From assembly GCA_019634615.1 (NCBI GenBank), contig JAHCAZ010000014.1:1-64000 (forward strand): DNA of 64,000 bases, in the 5' to 3' direction. The notes beneath the pieces are model-generated. The model saw only the letters and a list, made by a program, of their open reading frames with translations, did not search any database and was not told the DNA's origin. The DNA comes from Opitutaceae bacterium. Its GTDB lineage: Bacteria > Verrucomicrobiota > Verrucomicrobiia > Opitutales > Opitutaceae. Both the position numbers and the translations under genes were made by a program. Below, piece by piece: positions 9,842 through 18,558 of the stretch (its first letter is position 1; each line of letters opens with the position of its first letter).

Positions 9842-10684
9842 ATGAACATCCGCAAGGCCCTGATCACCGCGGCCAACCCCCAACAGCGGCAACTGCCGCT
9901 GCAAATGCTCATCGGTCCGCAGGGCGAGGCGAAATCCGCCCTCCGGCTGCTCCTCGAGGAGGCCGCTGGCGCCGGCATCGAGGAGTTCTGCGTCGTCGTC
10001 GGTCCCGGCGACGAATCCGCCTTCGGCGAGGCCTGCGGCCCGCTCCGCAATCGCGTGCATTTCGCCGTGCAGCCCGAGCCGCGCGGCTACGGCCACGCCG
10101 TGCTCTGCGGCCGCGACTTCTGCGGCGATGCGCCCTTCCTCCACCTCGTCGGTGACCACCTGCCCGTCGCGACCGGCCAGGTGAGCTGCGCGCGGCAACT
10201 GATCGACATCGCGACCGCCCACAACTGCCCCGTCTCGGCGGTGCAACCCACGCGCGAGCATCTGCTCACGTCGTTCGGCGCGGTCGGCGGCAAGCTCGTC
10301 GGCGGTGAACTGCCGCTCTACCAGGTCGAGGCAGTCCTCGAGAAACCCACGCCCACGGTCGCCGAGCAGGAACTCCTCGTGCCCGGGCTGCGGGCCGGTT
10401 TCTTCCTCTGCTTTTTCGGTCTGCACGTGCTCGACGGCGAGATCTTCCGCCTGCTCGACGAGCAGCTGGTCGCCGCGCCCGACCGCCGCCTCAGCCTCTC
10501 CCCCGCCCTGCACGCCCTCGCCGGTCGCCGGCGCTACCTGGCGTTCACGGTCGCCGGGCAGCGCTACGACATCGGCGCGCCGTACGGCCTGCTCTTCGCC
10601 CAGCTCGCCCTCGCCCTGGCCGGTCGCGACCGCGACCCGGTGCTGACGCAGATCGTCGAACTGCTCGCCCAACGCCCGCGCTGA
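9842..10684 (+). CDS. GalU-like nucleotidyltransferase with an altered nucleotide loop
   Basis: The 280-residue protein follows the GalU (UTP-glucose-1-phosphate uridylyltransferase) plan: an N-terminal strand KALITAA, EEAAGAGIEEFCVVVGPGDE, QPEPRGYGHAVLCGRDF, a VGDHLP segment where the metal-binding aspartate should be, LEKP, and RAGFFLCFFGLHVLDGEIF. The glycine-rich loop normally reading AAGxGTRxLP is here AANPQQRQLP, and the KEML lysine motif is replaced by QMLIG. It may be a noncatalytic or altered-specificity relative. The stop lies three bases before the next ATG, so it is almost certainly cotranslated with the 1108-residue kinase/pyrophosphorylase fusion. Confidence 0.75.
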   Translation: MNIRKALITAANPQQRQLPLQMLIGPQGEAKSALRLLLEEAAGAGIEEFCVVVGPGDESAFGEACGPLRNRVHFAVQPEPRGYGHAVLCGRDFCGDAPFLHLVGDHLPVATGQVSCARQLIDIATAHNCPVSAVQPTREHLLTSFGAVGGKLVGGELPLYQVEAVLEKPTPTVAEQELLVPGLRAGFFLCFFGLHVLDGEIFRLLDEQLVAAPDRRLSLSPALHALAGRRRYLAFTVAGQRYDIGAPYGLLFAQLALALAGRDRDPVLTQIVELLAQRPR

Positions 10685-10687
10685 GCC

Positions 10688-13600
10688 ATGGCTCCGTCCC
10701 TCACCGCCATCATCGGCGGCGCCGACCCGGCGCTGCGCGACCTCGCCATCGACTCGTGGTGCGAAGGCAAGTCCACCGCCGCCCTGCTGCAGGCCGCCGG
10801 CGAGCTCGACGCCTACCGCAAGACCGAGACGAACCTCTACCACCGCGTCCGTGCGCTTTTCTTCCTGAGCGCGCTGCACCGCTATCACCTGCCCGCCCGC
10901 GCCGACTTCCCCCGCTCCGGCCGCATCCCGCACGAGGGCTTCACCCATCTGCTCGAGCGGCGCTTCGAGGAGGCCATCGGCAGTTTCCAGCGCGCCGCCG
11001 CCGCGGCCGGGCCCAGTGAAACCCTGTCCAGCGCCCTCGCCGCCGCGTATCACGCCCTCGCCTTCCAGACGCTCGCCGACCAGGTCCGCCGCACCGTGCG
11101 CTCCACCCGCGGCAACGCCTGGATGTTCCGCCTCGGCCATCCGCTCGACCAGCCGCTGCGCGTGCACCGCGACCTGCTCACGCGCCCCGCGCCCGACGCG
11201 CCGCTGCCGATCCTGCGTGAGAGCACCCCGGTGCGCATGGACCTCACCCACTGCGGCTGGAGCGACATCTTTTTCCTCGGGATGGATTTCCCCGAGGGCG
11301 CCCGCGTGCTCAATGTCTCGATCGACCTCGGCGTGCACGGCCGCGACGCCGCGCCCCAGCCGCCGGTCGAGGCGTACTTCCGGGTCATCGACGAGCCGGT
11401 CATCCGCCTCGCGAGCGTGGACCTCGAGGCCGAGGCCCGGCTGACGACGGTCGACGAGGTCTTCGATTTCGGTCGCGACTACCTCGGCCTGCTGAAGGCC
11501 GCCGTGATCGCCTCCGGCCTCGTGCCGCCCGGCATCGAGCGCTCCGGCACGAGCCTCGCCGACCTGCTCGCGCGCATCTTCGGCCCGGGCCGGGGTTTCG
11601 AGCTCGTCAGCAACGTCAACCGCATCCCGAAAGGCTCGCGCCTCGCCGTCTCGACGAACCTCCTCGGCGCGCTGATCGCCGCCTGCATGCGCGCCACGGG
11701 CCAGATCGGCTCGCTCACCGGCCCGCTGCGGGAGGGCGAACGCCGCATCCTCGCCGCGCGCGCCATCCTCGGCGAATGGCTTGGCGGCTCCGGCGGCGGC
11801 TGGCAGGACTCCGGCGGCCTGTGGCCCGGGATCAAGTTGATCGAGGGCGTGCGCGCCCAGCCCGGCGACGCCGAGCACGGCATCAGCCGCGGCTGCCTGT
11901 TGCCACGACACACGCTGCTCGGGACCGACCGCATCCCGCCCGCCGCCCGCGCGCGGCTGCAGGAATCCCTCGTCCTCGTCCACGGCGGCATGGCCCAGAA
12001 TGTCGGCCCCATCCTCGAGATGGTGACCGAGAAATATCTCCTCCGCGGCGTCGCCGAATGGGCCGCGCGCCGCCAGGCCAACGCCACGCTGGATCACATC
12101 CTCGGGCTCCTCAGCCGCGGCGACATCCGCGCCCTCGGCCGCGCCCTCACCGACAACTTCACCGGCCCGCTGCAGACGATCATCCCCTGGGTCACCAACC
12201 TCTACACCGAGCGGTTGATCGCGGATGCGCGCCGCGATTTCGGCGACGACTTCTGGGGCTTCTGGATGCTGGGCGGCATGTCCGGCGGCGGCATGGGCTT
12301 CATCTTCGATCCCAAGCGCCGCGCCGCGGCGCAGGCCCGGCTGCAGGAGATCATGCTCGCGGCGAAGCGCGACCTGCAGTCCGCGCTGCCTTTCGCGATG
12401 GATCCGGTGGTCTACGATTTCGCGGTCAACGAAAACGGCTCGACGGCCACGCTGCTGACCGGCCCGGGGGCCCTGTTGCCGGTCGGCTATTACCGGCAGG
12501 CGATCCCGCCGCTCCTGCGGCGCGAGGCCCGCGATCTCACCGGCCGCGAGCGCAGCGACCTGCAGCAGTTCACGCATGCCGCTCAGGCCCGGCCCGACTT
12601 CGCCGCGGCCCTGCCCGCGCTGCTGGAGCGCATGCTGCCCGTCGCCGCCGACCAGGCCGGCGCCGCCCGTGCTTTGGAAACGCTGCTGGCCGAAAACGGC
12701 TTCGATCCCGTCCAGCACGAGCAGATCCGCAACGACCTGCGCAGCGGCCGCATCGGCCTCGCCAGCAACCGCCTCCCGGCCACCACCCGCATCGAGGACG
12801 TGCACGAGGGCGATCTCACCGCAATCTCGTCCGGTCCCGCCGCCTGGCGCCGCGAGGGCGAAGCCGCGTTGCGCCGGGGCGAGGTGGCCGTGGTCACCTA
12901 CGCGGCCGGCGTCGGCAGCCGGTGGACCCAGGGTGCCGGCGTCGTCAAGGGTCTCCACCCGTTCGCCCGGTTTGCGGGGCGCCACCGCAACTTCATCGAG
13001 GTGCACCTCGCCAAGACCCGCCGTCTCGCGCGGCTCCATGGCGCCAGCCTGCCGCACATCTTCACCACCAGTTACCTGACCCACGAGCCCATCGAGCGCT
13101 TCGTGCGCCGCCTCGTCGGCGAACGCTGGGAGAAGGACGTCCGGCTCTCCTCCGGCCGCTCGATCGGCCTCCGTCTCGTGCCGACGGTGCGCGACCTGCA
13201 TTTCGCGTGGCAGGAGACGGCCCAGCAGCGCCTCGACGAACAGAAGGAAAAAGTCCGCGAGAGCGTGCGCGCCGCCCTCACCGGTTGGGCGCGCGGCCGC
13301 GGCGAGGCGGCCGACTACACCGACAACCTGCCGGGCCAATGCCTGCACCCGGTCGGTCACTGGTTCGAGATCCCCAACCTCCTCAAGAACGGCACCCTCG
13401 CCCGCCTGGTCGCCGCGCAGCCGCAGCTGCGCACCCTCCTCGTGCACAATATCGACACCCTCGGCGCCACGCCCGATCCGGCGGTGCTGGGCTGGTTCCG
13501 CGCCACGGGCGCCACGCTGGGCTGGGAAGTGATCGCCAAGCGCATCGAGGACCACGGCGGCGGCCTGGCGCGCGTGGACGGCCGCGTCCGCCTCGTCGAG

Positions 13601-14014
13601 GGTCTAGCGCTCCCGCAGGAGGCGGACGAGTTCAAGCTCTCCTACTACAACACCAACACCTGCTGGATCGACCTCGACCGGCTGCTCGCCCTCTTCGACC
13701 TCAGCCGCGCCGACCTCGCCGACGCCGCCAAGACCGCCGCCGCCGTGCGCGCCCTCGCCGCCCGCATGCCGACCTACGTGACCCTCAAGGAGGTCAAGAA
13801 GCGCTGGGGCCAGGGCCAGGAGGACGTCTATCCGGTCGCCCAATTCGAAAAGCTCTGGGGCGACATGACCGGCCTCGCCGAGTGCCCGAACGCCTTCGCC
13901 CTGGTTTCCCGCGACCGCGGCCAGCAGCTCAAGGACCAGGCGCAGCTTGATGGCTGGCAGCGCGACGGCTCCGCCGCGGGGATCGCGGCGCTGTGCGACT
14001 GGGACAACCCGTAA
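10688..14014 (+). CDS. GHMP-type sugar kinase fused to UDPGP-type pyrophosphorylase (1108 aa)
   Basis: Residues 1-160 form a helical region without a recognised domain. Residues about 180-590 look like a GHMP kinase: PVRMDLTHCGWSDIFFLGMD then VLNVSIDLG (about 181-213), a central segment SNVNRIPKGSRLAVSTNLLGAL, GGSGGGWQDSGGLWPGIK (366-383), and GGMSGGGMGFIFDP (529-542). These resemble fucokinase/heptokinase motifs. Residues about 735-1000 resemble UDP-glucose/UDP-sugar pyrophosphorylases: VVTYAAGVGSRWTQGAGVVKG, IFTTSYLTHEPIERF and HNIDTLGATPDPAVL. The enzyme could phosphorylate a sugar at C1 and then activate it to a nucleotide sugar. The order (kinase first) is the reverse of the known bifunctional fucokinase FKP. 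Sugar and nucleotide are unknown. Confidence 0.75.
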   Translation: MAPSLTAIIGGADPALRDLAIDSWCEGKSTAALLQAAGELDAYRKTETNLYHRVRALFFLSALHRYHLPARADFPRSGRIPHEGFTHLLERRFEEAIGSFQRAAAAAGPSETLSSALAAAYHALAFQTLADQVRRTVRSTRGNAWMFRLGHPLDQPLRVHRDLLTRPAPDAPLPILRESTPVRMDLTHCGWSDIFFLGMDFPEGARVLNVSIDLGVHGRDAAPQPPVEAYFRVIDEPVIRLASVDLEAEARLTTVDEVFDFGRDYLGLLKAAVIASGLVPPGIERSGTSLADLLARIFGPGRGFELVSNVNRIPKGSRLAVSTNLLGALIAACMRATGQIGSLTGPLREGERRILAARAILGEWLGGSGGGWQDSGGLWPGIKLIEGVRAQPGDAEHGISRGCLLPRHTLLGTDRIPPAARARLQESLVLVHGGMAQNVGPILEMVTEKYLLRGVAEWAARRQANATLDHILGLLSRGDIRALGRALTDNFTGPLQTIIPWVTNLYTERLIADARRDFGDDFWGFWMLGGMSGGGMGFIFDPKRRAAAQARLQEIMLAAKRDLQSALPFAMDPVVYDFAVNENGSTATLLTGPGALLPVGYYRQAIPPLLRREARDLTGRERSDLQQFTHAAQARPDFAAALPALLERMLPVAADQAGAARALETLLAENGFDPVQHEQIRNDLRSGRIGLASNRLPATTRIEDVHEGDLTAISSGPAAWRREGEAALRRGEVAVVTYAAGVGSRWTQGAGVVKGLHPFARFAGRHRNFIEVHLAKTRRLARLHGASLPHIFTTSYLTHEPIERFVRRLVGERWEKDVRLSSGRSIGLRLVPTVRDLHFAWQETAQQRLDEQKEKVRESVRAALTGWARGRGEAADYTDNLPGQCLHPVGHWFEIPNLLKNGTLARLVAAQPQLRTLLVHNIDTLGATPDPAVLGWFRATGATLGWEVIAKRIEDHGGGLARVDGRVRLVEGLALPQEADEFKLSYYNTNTCWIDLDRLLALFDLSRADLADAAKTAAAVRALAARMPTYVTLKEVKKRWGQGQEDVYPVAQFEKLWGDMTGLAECPNAFALVSRDRGQQLKDQAQLDGWQRDGSAAGIAALCDWDNP

Positions 14015-14084
14015 GGAGGGTCCTTTCCCTCCCGCCGGATTTTCCGTTGCGCCCCGCCGGCCGGCGCTGCATGCAGACGCCTCG

Positions 14085-14882
14085 ATGGCCATGCGATTCT
14101 GCATTCTCGGGAGCGGCAGCGCCGGCAACGCCGCGTTCCTCCAGACGGAGGGCGCCCGCGTGCTGATCGATGCCGGCTTCTCGGCCCGCCGTCTCGGCGC
14201 CCTCCTCGGGGGCGTGGGCGAGAGCCTGGAGCGGATCGACGCCATCTTCCTGACGCATGAGCACGGCGACCATGCCGCCGCCCTCGACGGGTTGAAGAAG
14301 CACCCGCACATCCGCGTCTTCGCCAACGCCGCCACCGCGCGCGCCGTGCAGGCCGGCCTCAAGCACCGGCCGGACTGGCAGATCTTCGAGACCGGCGCCG
14401 TGTTTCGTTTCCGCGACCTCGAGATCCGCAGCTTCTCGGTCCCGCACGACGCCCATGAACCCGTGGGCTACCGCTTCACCGCCGGCACCGAGGGCGACCT
14501 GTTCGCGCCGCGACGCAGCCTGGCCTGGGTCACCGACCTCGGCTACGCCCCGCCGCACGTCCACGAGCACCTGCGCGCCGCCGATGTCGTCGTGATCGAG
14601 TCCAATTACTCGACCGAGCTCCTCCAGGCCGATCCCAAGCGCCCCTGGTCGCTCAAGCAGCGCATCAGCGGCCGCCACGGCCACCTTTCCAACCAGCACG
14701 CCCGCGAGCTCATCGAGGCCGCCGCCTCGCCCCAGTGGCGGCATGTCTTCCTCGCGCACCTCAGCCGCGACTGCAATTCCGTCGCCGCCGTCGAGGCCGC
14801 CTGCGCCGCGGCGCTCGCTGACCGGCGCTGCGCCTACTCCATCGTCGCCCCCGGCGCTGGCACCCCAGTCCACGATTTCTAG
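14085..14882 (+). CDS. MBL-fold metallohydrolase (YycJ/WalJ-like)
   Basis: This 265-residue protein has the metallo-beta-lactamase fold: MRFCILGSGSAGNA at the start, the metal-binding LTHEHGDHAAALDGL, then H of SVPHDAHEP, VTDLGY, and the late histidine of the HGHLSNQHA block. The GSGSAGN opening is characteristic of the YycJ/WalJ group, predicted nucleases or hydrolases linked to cell-wall control in Firmicutes. ATG 14091 is an alternative start two codons in. It precedes the pyruvate kinase gene by four bases, so the two are probably cotranscribed. Confidence 0.85.
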   Translation: MAMRFCILGSGSAGNAAFLQTEGARVLIDAGFSARRLGALLGGVGESLERIDAIFLTHEHGDHAAALDGLKKHPHIRVFANAATARAVQAGLKHRPDWQIFETGAVFRFRDLEIRSFSVPHDAHEPVGYRFTAGTEGDLFAPRRSLAWVTDLGYAPPHVHEHLRAADVVVIESNYSTELLQADPKRPWSLKQRISGRHGHLSNQHARELIEAAASPQWRHVFLAHLSRDCNSVAAVEAACAAALADRRCAYSIVAPGAGTPVHDF

Positions 14883-14886
14883 CCGC

Positions 14887-16314
14887 ATGACCACCGCCTC
14901 CCGCCGCACCAAGATCATCGTCACGCTGGGTCCCGCCACCGAGGGCGAGGCCATGCTCGAGCGCCTCATCGCCAACGGCGTCGACATCATACGCCTCAAC
15001 ATGGCGCACGCGAAGCACGACTGGACGCGCGCCGTCATCCGCCGCATCCGCGCCCTCAGCACCCGCGCCGGCCGCGAGGTCGCCATCCTGATGGACATCA
15101 AGGGCCCGGAGATCCGCACCGGCGACCTGGCCGCCCCCATCGAGCTCAAGCCCGGCGAAATCTTCGACTTCACGGTCAAGCCCGGCGCCGGCCGCGAGAA
15201 CGCCGAGGAGATTCGCTCCGTCGACGTCAATTACCAGGACCTCGTGAACGACATCCAGGTGGGCGACACCGTCCTCGTGGACAACGGCCTCATCCGCCTC
15301 GAGGTCCTCGCCAAGGATGCCGCCCACATCCGCTGCCGCGTGCTCATCCCCGGCCAGCTTACGTCCCGCCGCCACATCAACCTCCCCGGCGTGAAGGTGA
15401 ACCTGCCGTCGTTCACCGAGAAGGACCGGGCCGACGCCCTCGTGGGCCTCGAGGAGGGGATCGATTTCCTCGCCCTGTCGTTCGTGCGCGAGGCCGCCGA
15501 TGTCACCCGCCTGCGCGATTTCCTCGACGCTCGAAAGTCGAAGGTCGGCATCATCGCCAAGATCGAGGACCAATCCGCCATCGCCAACCTTGATGAGATC
15601 GTGCGCGCCTGCGACGGCCTCATGATCGCCCGCGGCGACCTCGGCATCGAGTGTCCCTTCGAGGAGCTGCCCGTCATCCAGCGCCGCGCCGTGCGCACCT
15701 GCCTCGCGCAGGGCCGGCCCGTCATCGTGGCCACGCACATGCTCGAGTCGATGATCAGCCAGCCGGTACCCACGCGCGCGGAGATCACCGACGTGGCCAA
15801 CGCCGTCTACGAGCTCGCCGACTGCGTCATGCTCTCCGGCGAGACCACCGTCGGCAAATACCCGCTCGAGTGCGTGCAGATCCTCGACAAGATCGCGCGG
15901 CGCATCGAGGCCGAGAATCAGGACGACGAACCGCAGGCCTTGGCCGGACACAGCGAGCGCCTCCGCGTCCTGCACTCCGCCGTGGTCCTCGCCAACAGCC
16001 TGCCCGGCTCGAAACTGCTCACGTTCACCCGCTACGGCACGATGGTCCGCGGCCTCGCCGCCCTCCGCCCGGCCTGCGCGCCGATCCTCGCCTTCACGCC
16101 GGCGATCGGCCTGCACCGCCAGATGCGCCTCCTGCGCGCGGTCGAGCCCTACCTGATGCCGTTTGCGTCGGAACCCGACATCACGATCGAGAACGCGATT
16201 TCCTACCTGCGCCGCGCCGGCCGCGTCGCCCCCGGCGACAAATTGATTGTGGCCACCGACATCCTTTCGCAGGACCGCCTCGTGGAAAGCGTGCAGCTGC
16301 GCACCGTGCGCTGA
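14887..16314 (+). CDS. pyk: Pyruvate kinase
   Basis: The 475-residue enzyme transfers phosphate from phosphoenolpyruvate to ADP in glycolysis. Diagnostic segments are TKIIVTLGPATEG and IIRLNMAHAKHD at the N-terminus, MDIKGPEIRTG, the active-site block GIIAKIEDQSAIANLDEI, MIARGDLGIE, and THMLESMISQPVPTRAEITD. The C-terminal allosteric domain is present (LLTFTRYGTMVRGLAALRP). The frame is open to 14743, but ATG 14887 gives the family start and follows the MBL gene stop by four bases. Confidence 0.96.
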   Translation: MTTASRRTKIIVTLGPATEGEAMLERLIANGVDIIRLNMAHAKHDWTRAVIRRIRALSTRAGREVAILMDIKGPEIRTGDLAAPIELKPGEIFDFTVKPGAGRENAEEIRSVDVNYQDLVNDIQVGDTVLVDNGLIRLEVLAKDAAHIRCRVLIPGQLTSRRHINLPGVKVNLPSFTEKDRADALVGLEEGIDFLALSFVREAADVTRLRDFLDARKSKVGIIAKIEDQSAIANLDEIVRACDGLMIARGDLGIECPFEELPVIQRRAVRTCLAQGRPVIVATHMLESMISQPVPTRAEITDVANAVYELADCVMLSGETTVGKYPLECVQILDKIARRIEAENQDDEPQALAGHSERLRVLHSAVVLANSLPGSKLLTFTRYGTMVRGLAALRPACAPILAFTPAIGLHRQMRLLRAVEPYLMPFASEPDITIENAISYLRRAGRVAPGDKLIVATDILSQDRLVESVQLRTVR

Positions 16315-16317
16315 CGT

Positions 16318-16341
16318 TTCCTGGGGTAAACCACCCAGGAA
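16318..16341 (+). terminator. Hairpin after pyruvate kinase
   Basis: TTCCTGGGGT and ACCCAGGAA form a stem of about nine pairs with one extra G and a five-base loop, starting three bases after the pyk stop. No T-tract follows, so it may be a factor-assisted terminator or an RNA-stabilising stem. Confidence 0.4.
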
Positions 16342-16365
16342 CCGGACTGGCCGAATCGCTGTAAT
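16338..16365 (+). promoter_or_regulatory. Possible ECF-type promoter of the cus operon
   Basis: GGAACC (16338-16343) is the common ECF -35 element. After a 16-base spacer comes TGTAAT (16360-16365). The first gene of the metal island starts at 16407, and an ECF sigma gene lies in the same transcription unit. This is one weak match; the -35 overlaps the pyk hairpin. Confidence 0.28.
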
Positions 16366-16406
16366 ACTTGCCTCAATCGTCCGTCTGCCTATCCGTTCTC
16401 CATCCC

Positions 16407-16766
16407 ATGAAGCACGTCGTCTGGCTCCTGCTCGCCGCCTGCTGCCTCGCCTTCGGCCAGGTGCAGCCCGCGGCGTCGCCAGCCGCCGGCGACGCGCATT
16501 GCACCTGCTGCGATTGCGCCGGGGCCTGCGGCATGCCGGAGTGCGCGCCGCCGCCGGTGGCACGCACCCCCGTCTTTGCCCAGAACGAGGCCCGACCCGT
16601 CAAGGCTGAGGTCGCCCGCCGCGCCACACCCGCGCCTGCGCCGGTCGTCGCCTTTCCGCCGCTTTGCCCGTCGATCAAGCTTTCGCCCCATTCCCGGGGT
16701 CTCGCCCACGGCCTGCCGGTCGTCGATACACCGGTCTTCCTGGTGCACTGCAGTCTCCTGATCTGA
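16407..16766 (+). CDS. Small secreted Cys-rich protein
   Basis: The 119-residue product has a signal peptide (KHVVWLLLAACCLAFGQVQP) and a cysteine cluster HCTCCDCAGACGMPEC at about 31-46. An Ala/Pro-rich linker follows, and a conserved-looking end holds the last cysteine (FLVHCSLLI). I do not recognise a named family. It opens the copper/silver efflux cluster, and its cysteines suggest it binds soft metal ions in the periplasm. A similar small secreted protein lies before the second efflux operon at 28357. The upstream in-frame ATG at 16368 is a less likely start because it would bury the signal peptide. Confidence 0.7.
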   Translation: MKHVVWLLLAACCLAFGQVQPAASPAAGDAHCTCCDCAGACGMPECAPPPVARTPVFAQNEARPVKAEVARRATPAPAPVVAFPPLCPSIKLSPHSRGLAHGLPVVDTPVFLVHCSLLI

Positions 16767-16869
16767 GAGCACAGGGTTAGTGTGTCCCGCCGCGGCGCCC
16801 TGCGCGCCGCTTGCCCCGATCCGTCCGCCGCGACGCATCGCGTCCGCCCAACCCGACCGTGCCCTCATC

Positions 16870-18552
16870 ATGAAGACTCTCTCCCTCCTCGCCCTCCTTC
16901 TGCTCATCGCCGCCGGCGCCTATTTCGCCGGACGCCAGCATCACCATCATTCCTCCGCCGCGGCCCCGGCCGCGGGAGCCGCCGCCGCAGTCTACCAGTG
17001 CCCGATGCACCCGTGGATCAAGTCCGACCACGCGGACGCCAAGTGCACCATCTGCGGCATGGCGCTCGTCGCCGCCACCGGCGGTCCCGCCGCCGACCAG
17101 GCCGTCGATCCCAACCTCGTCACCCTCACCCCGGCCCAGGCCGCGGTGACCGGCGTGCAGACCGCGACCGTCACCCGCGGACCGCTCGTGCGCACGATTC
17201 GCGTCAACGGCGTGATCGACGACGACGACACCCGCCACCGCATCCTCGCCGCCCGTGTGCCCGGCCGCATCGAAAAGCTGCATGTCAACTATGTCGGCGC
17301 CGAGGTCGAGGCCGGCGCCCCGCTCGCCACCGTCTTCAGCCCCGAGATGCTCACCGCCCAGCGCACCTACGTCGAGCGCCTCAAGGGAGGCATCTCCTTC
17401 ACTGTCTCCGAACGCGCCCTCGCCCGCGAGCGCCTCCTCGAACTCGGGCTCACCGAGGAGGAAATCCGCATTCTCGAAGGCACGCTCCAGCCGACCGCGA
17501 TGGTCAACGTCCGCGCCCCGCTTTCCGGCACCGTCGTCTCCCGTTCGGTCTATGAGGGCCAATACGTCGAGACCAACGACCCGCTCTTCGAGATCGGCGA
17601 CTTCTCCCGCATGTGGTTCGTCTTCGACGCCTACGAACCCGACCTGGCCTGGATCAAGCCCGGCCAGACGGTCGAACTCACGGTGCCCTCGCTGCCGGGC
17701 CAGATTCTCACGGCGCCGATCACCTTCATCGATCCCAACCTCGATGCCAACGCCCGCACCGCCCGCGTGCGCGTGATCCTCGACAACGCCCAGCGCCTCC
17801 TCCTGCACAAGCAGACGGCCCAGGCCATCGTGCGCACAGAGTCACCGGAGACGCTCCTCGTCCCCCGTTCCGCCGTCCTCCAGCACGGCGGCAAGCCTGT
17901 CGTCTTCGTTGCCCGTGACGGCCACGCCTACAGCGCGCGGGAGATTCGGCTCGGCCGCAGCGGCGATCGCCACGCCGAGGTGCTCGCCGGCCTGCGCGAA
18001 GGCGACCGCGTCGTCACCGAGGGCGCCTTGATCCTCGACGGCCAGGCCCAGCTCGCCCACGCCGCCGTGGGTGGCGGCGACCACGACCACGGCACCGCCG
18101 CGCCGACACCCGTGTCTGTCGCCGCCCCGGAGCATGACGCCGCGGCCGTCGAGTTGCTGAAGGCCCTGGCCTTCGCCACGGCCGATGCCGCCGATGCGCT
18201 CGCAAGCGACGACCTCGCCGCCTACGAGCGGCACCTCGCCCACCTGCGCCCGGCCGCCGCCGCCTATGTCGCGGGCTTTGCCCCCGCCGCCCGCGGGCCG
18301 CTGGTCGGATTCGCCGACAAACTCGTGGCCGGGCCCGACCTCGACGCCGCCCGCCGCGCCTTCGAGCCGTTCAGCACCGCGGTCGCCGACGCCGCCCGCG
18401 CGGAACACCTCCACCACCGCGAGAAGCTCTGGATCTACCAATGCCCGATGACCCCCGTCCTCGGCACCGGCCGCTGGCTCTCGCGCCAACCCGAACTCCG
18501 CAACCCCTTCTTCGGCTCCGCCATGCTCGAGTGCGGCGACGAAGTGAACTGA
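16870..18552 (+). CDS. cusB: CusB-like periplasmic adaptor of a heavy-metal RND pump
   Basis: This 560-residue membrane fusion protein starts with a signal anchor (MKTLSLLALLLLIAAGAYFAG) and a His run. A heavy-metal-binding domain follows (YQCPMHPWIKSDHADAKC...CGM, about 41-66). The adaptor core is at about 80-400: lipoyl-like VPGRIEKLHVNYVGAEVEAG, alpha-hairpin with TAQRTYVERLKGG, and beta-barrel parts. A His-rich linker (GGGDHDHG) leads to a C-terminal DUF3347-like domain (about 424-560; EKLWIYQCPMTPVLGTG). This matches CusB/SilB adaptors of Cu(I)/Ag(I) efflux. The stop is seven bases before the CusA gene. ATG 16870 fits the signal sequence best. Confidence 0.9.
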   Translation: MKTLSLLALLLLIAAGAYFAGRQHHHHSSAAAPAAGAAAAVYQCPMHPWIKSDHADAKCTICGMALVAATGGPAADQAVDPNLVTLTPAQAAVTGVQTATVTRGPLVRTIRVNGVIDDDDTRHRILAARVPGRIEKLHVNYVGAEVEAGAPLATVFSPEMLTAQRTYVERLKGGISFTVSERALARERLLELGLTEEEIRILEGTLQPTAMVNVRAPLSGTVVSRSVYEGQYVETNDPLFEIGDFSRMWFVFDAYEPDLAWIKPGQTVELTVPSLPGQILTAPITFIDPNLDANARTARVRVILDNAQRLLLHKQTAQAIVRTESPETLLVPRSAVLQHGGKPVVFVARDGHAYSAREIRLGRSGDRHAEVLAGLREGDRVVTEGALILDGQAQLAHAAVGGGDHDHGTAAPTPVSVAAPEHDAAAVELLKALAFATADAADALASDDLAAYERHLAHLRPAAAAYVAGFAPAARGPLVGFADKLVAGPDLDAARRAFEPFSTAVADAARAEHLHHREKLWIYQCPMTPVLGTGRWLSRQPELRNPFFGSAMLECGDEVN

Positions 18553-18558
18553 CCCGCC

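Noticed and set aside
9827-13555. 1242-codon open frame on the minus strand opposite the kinase/pyrophosphorylase fusion
   Set aside because: It is the antisense shadow of a GC-rich gene; the composition is Arg/Ala/Glu/Gly-rich without any recognisable motif, while the plus strand shows clear domains.
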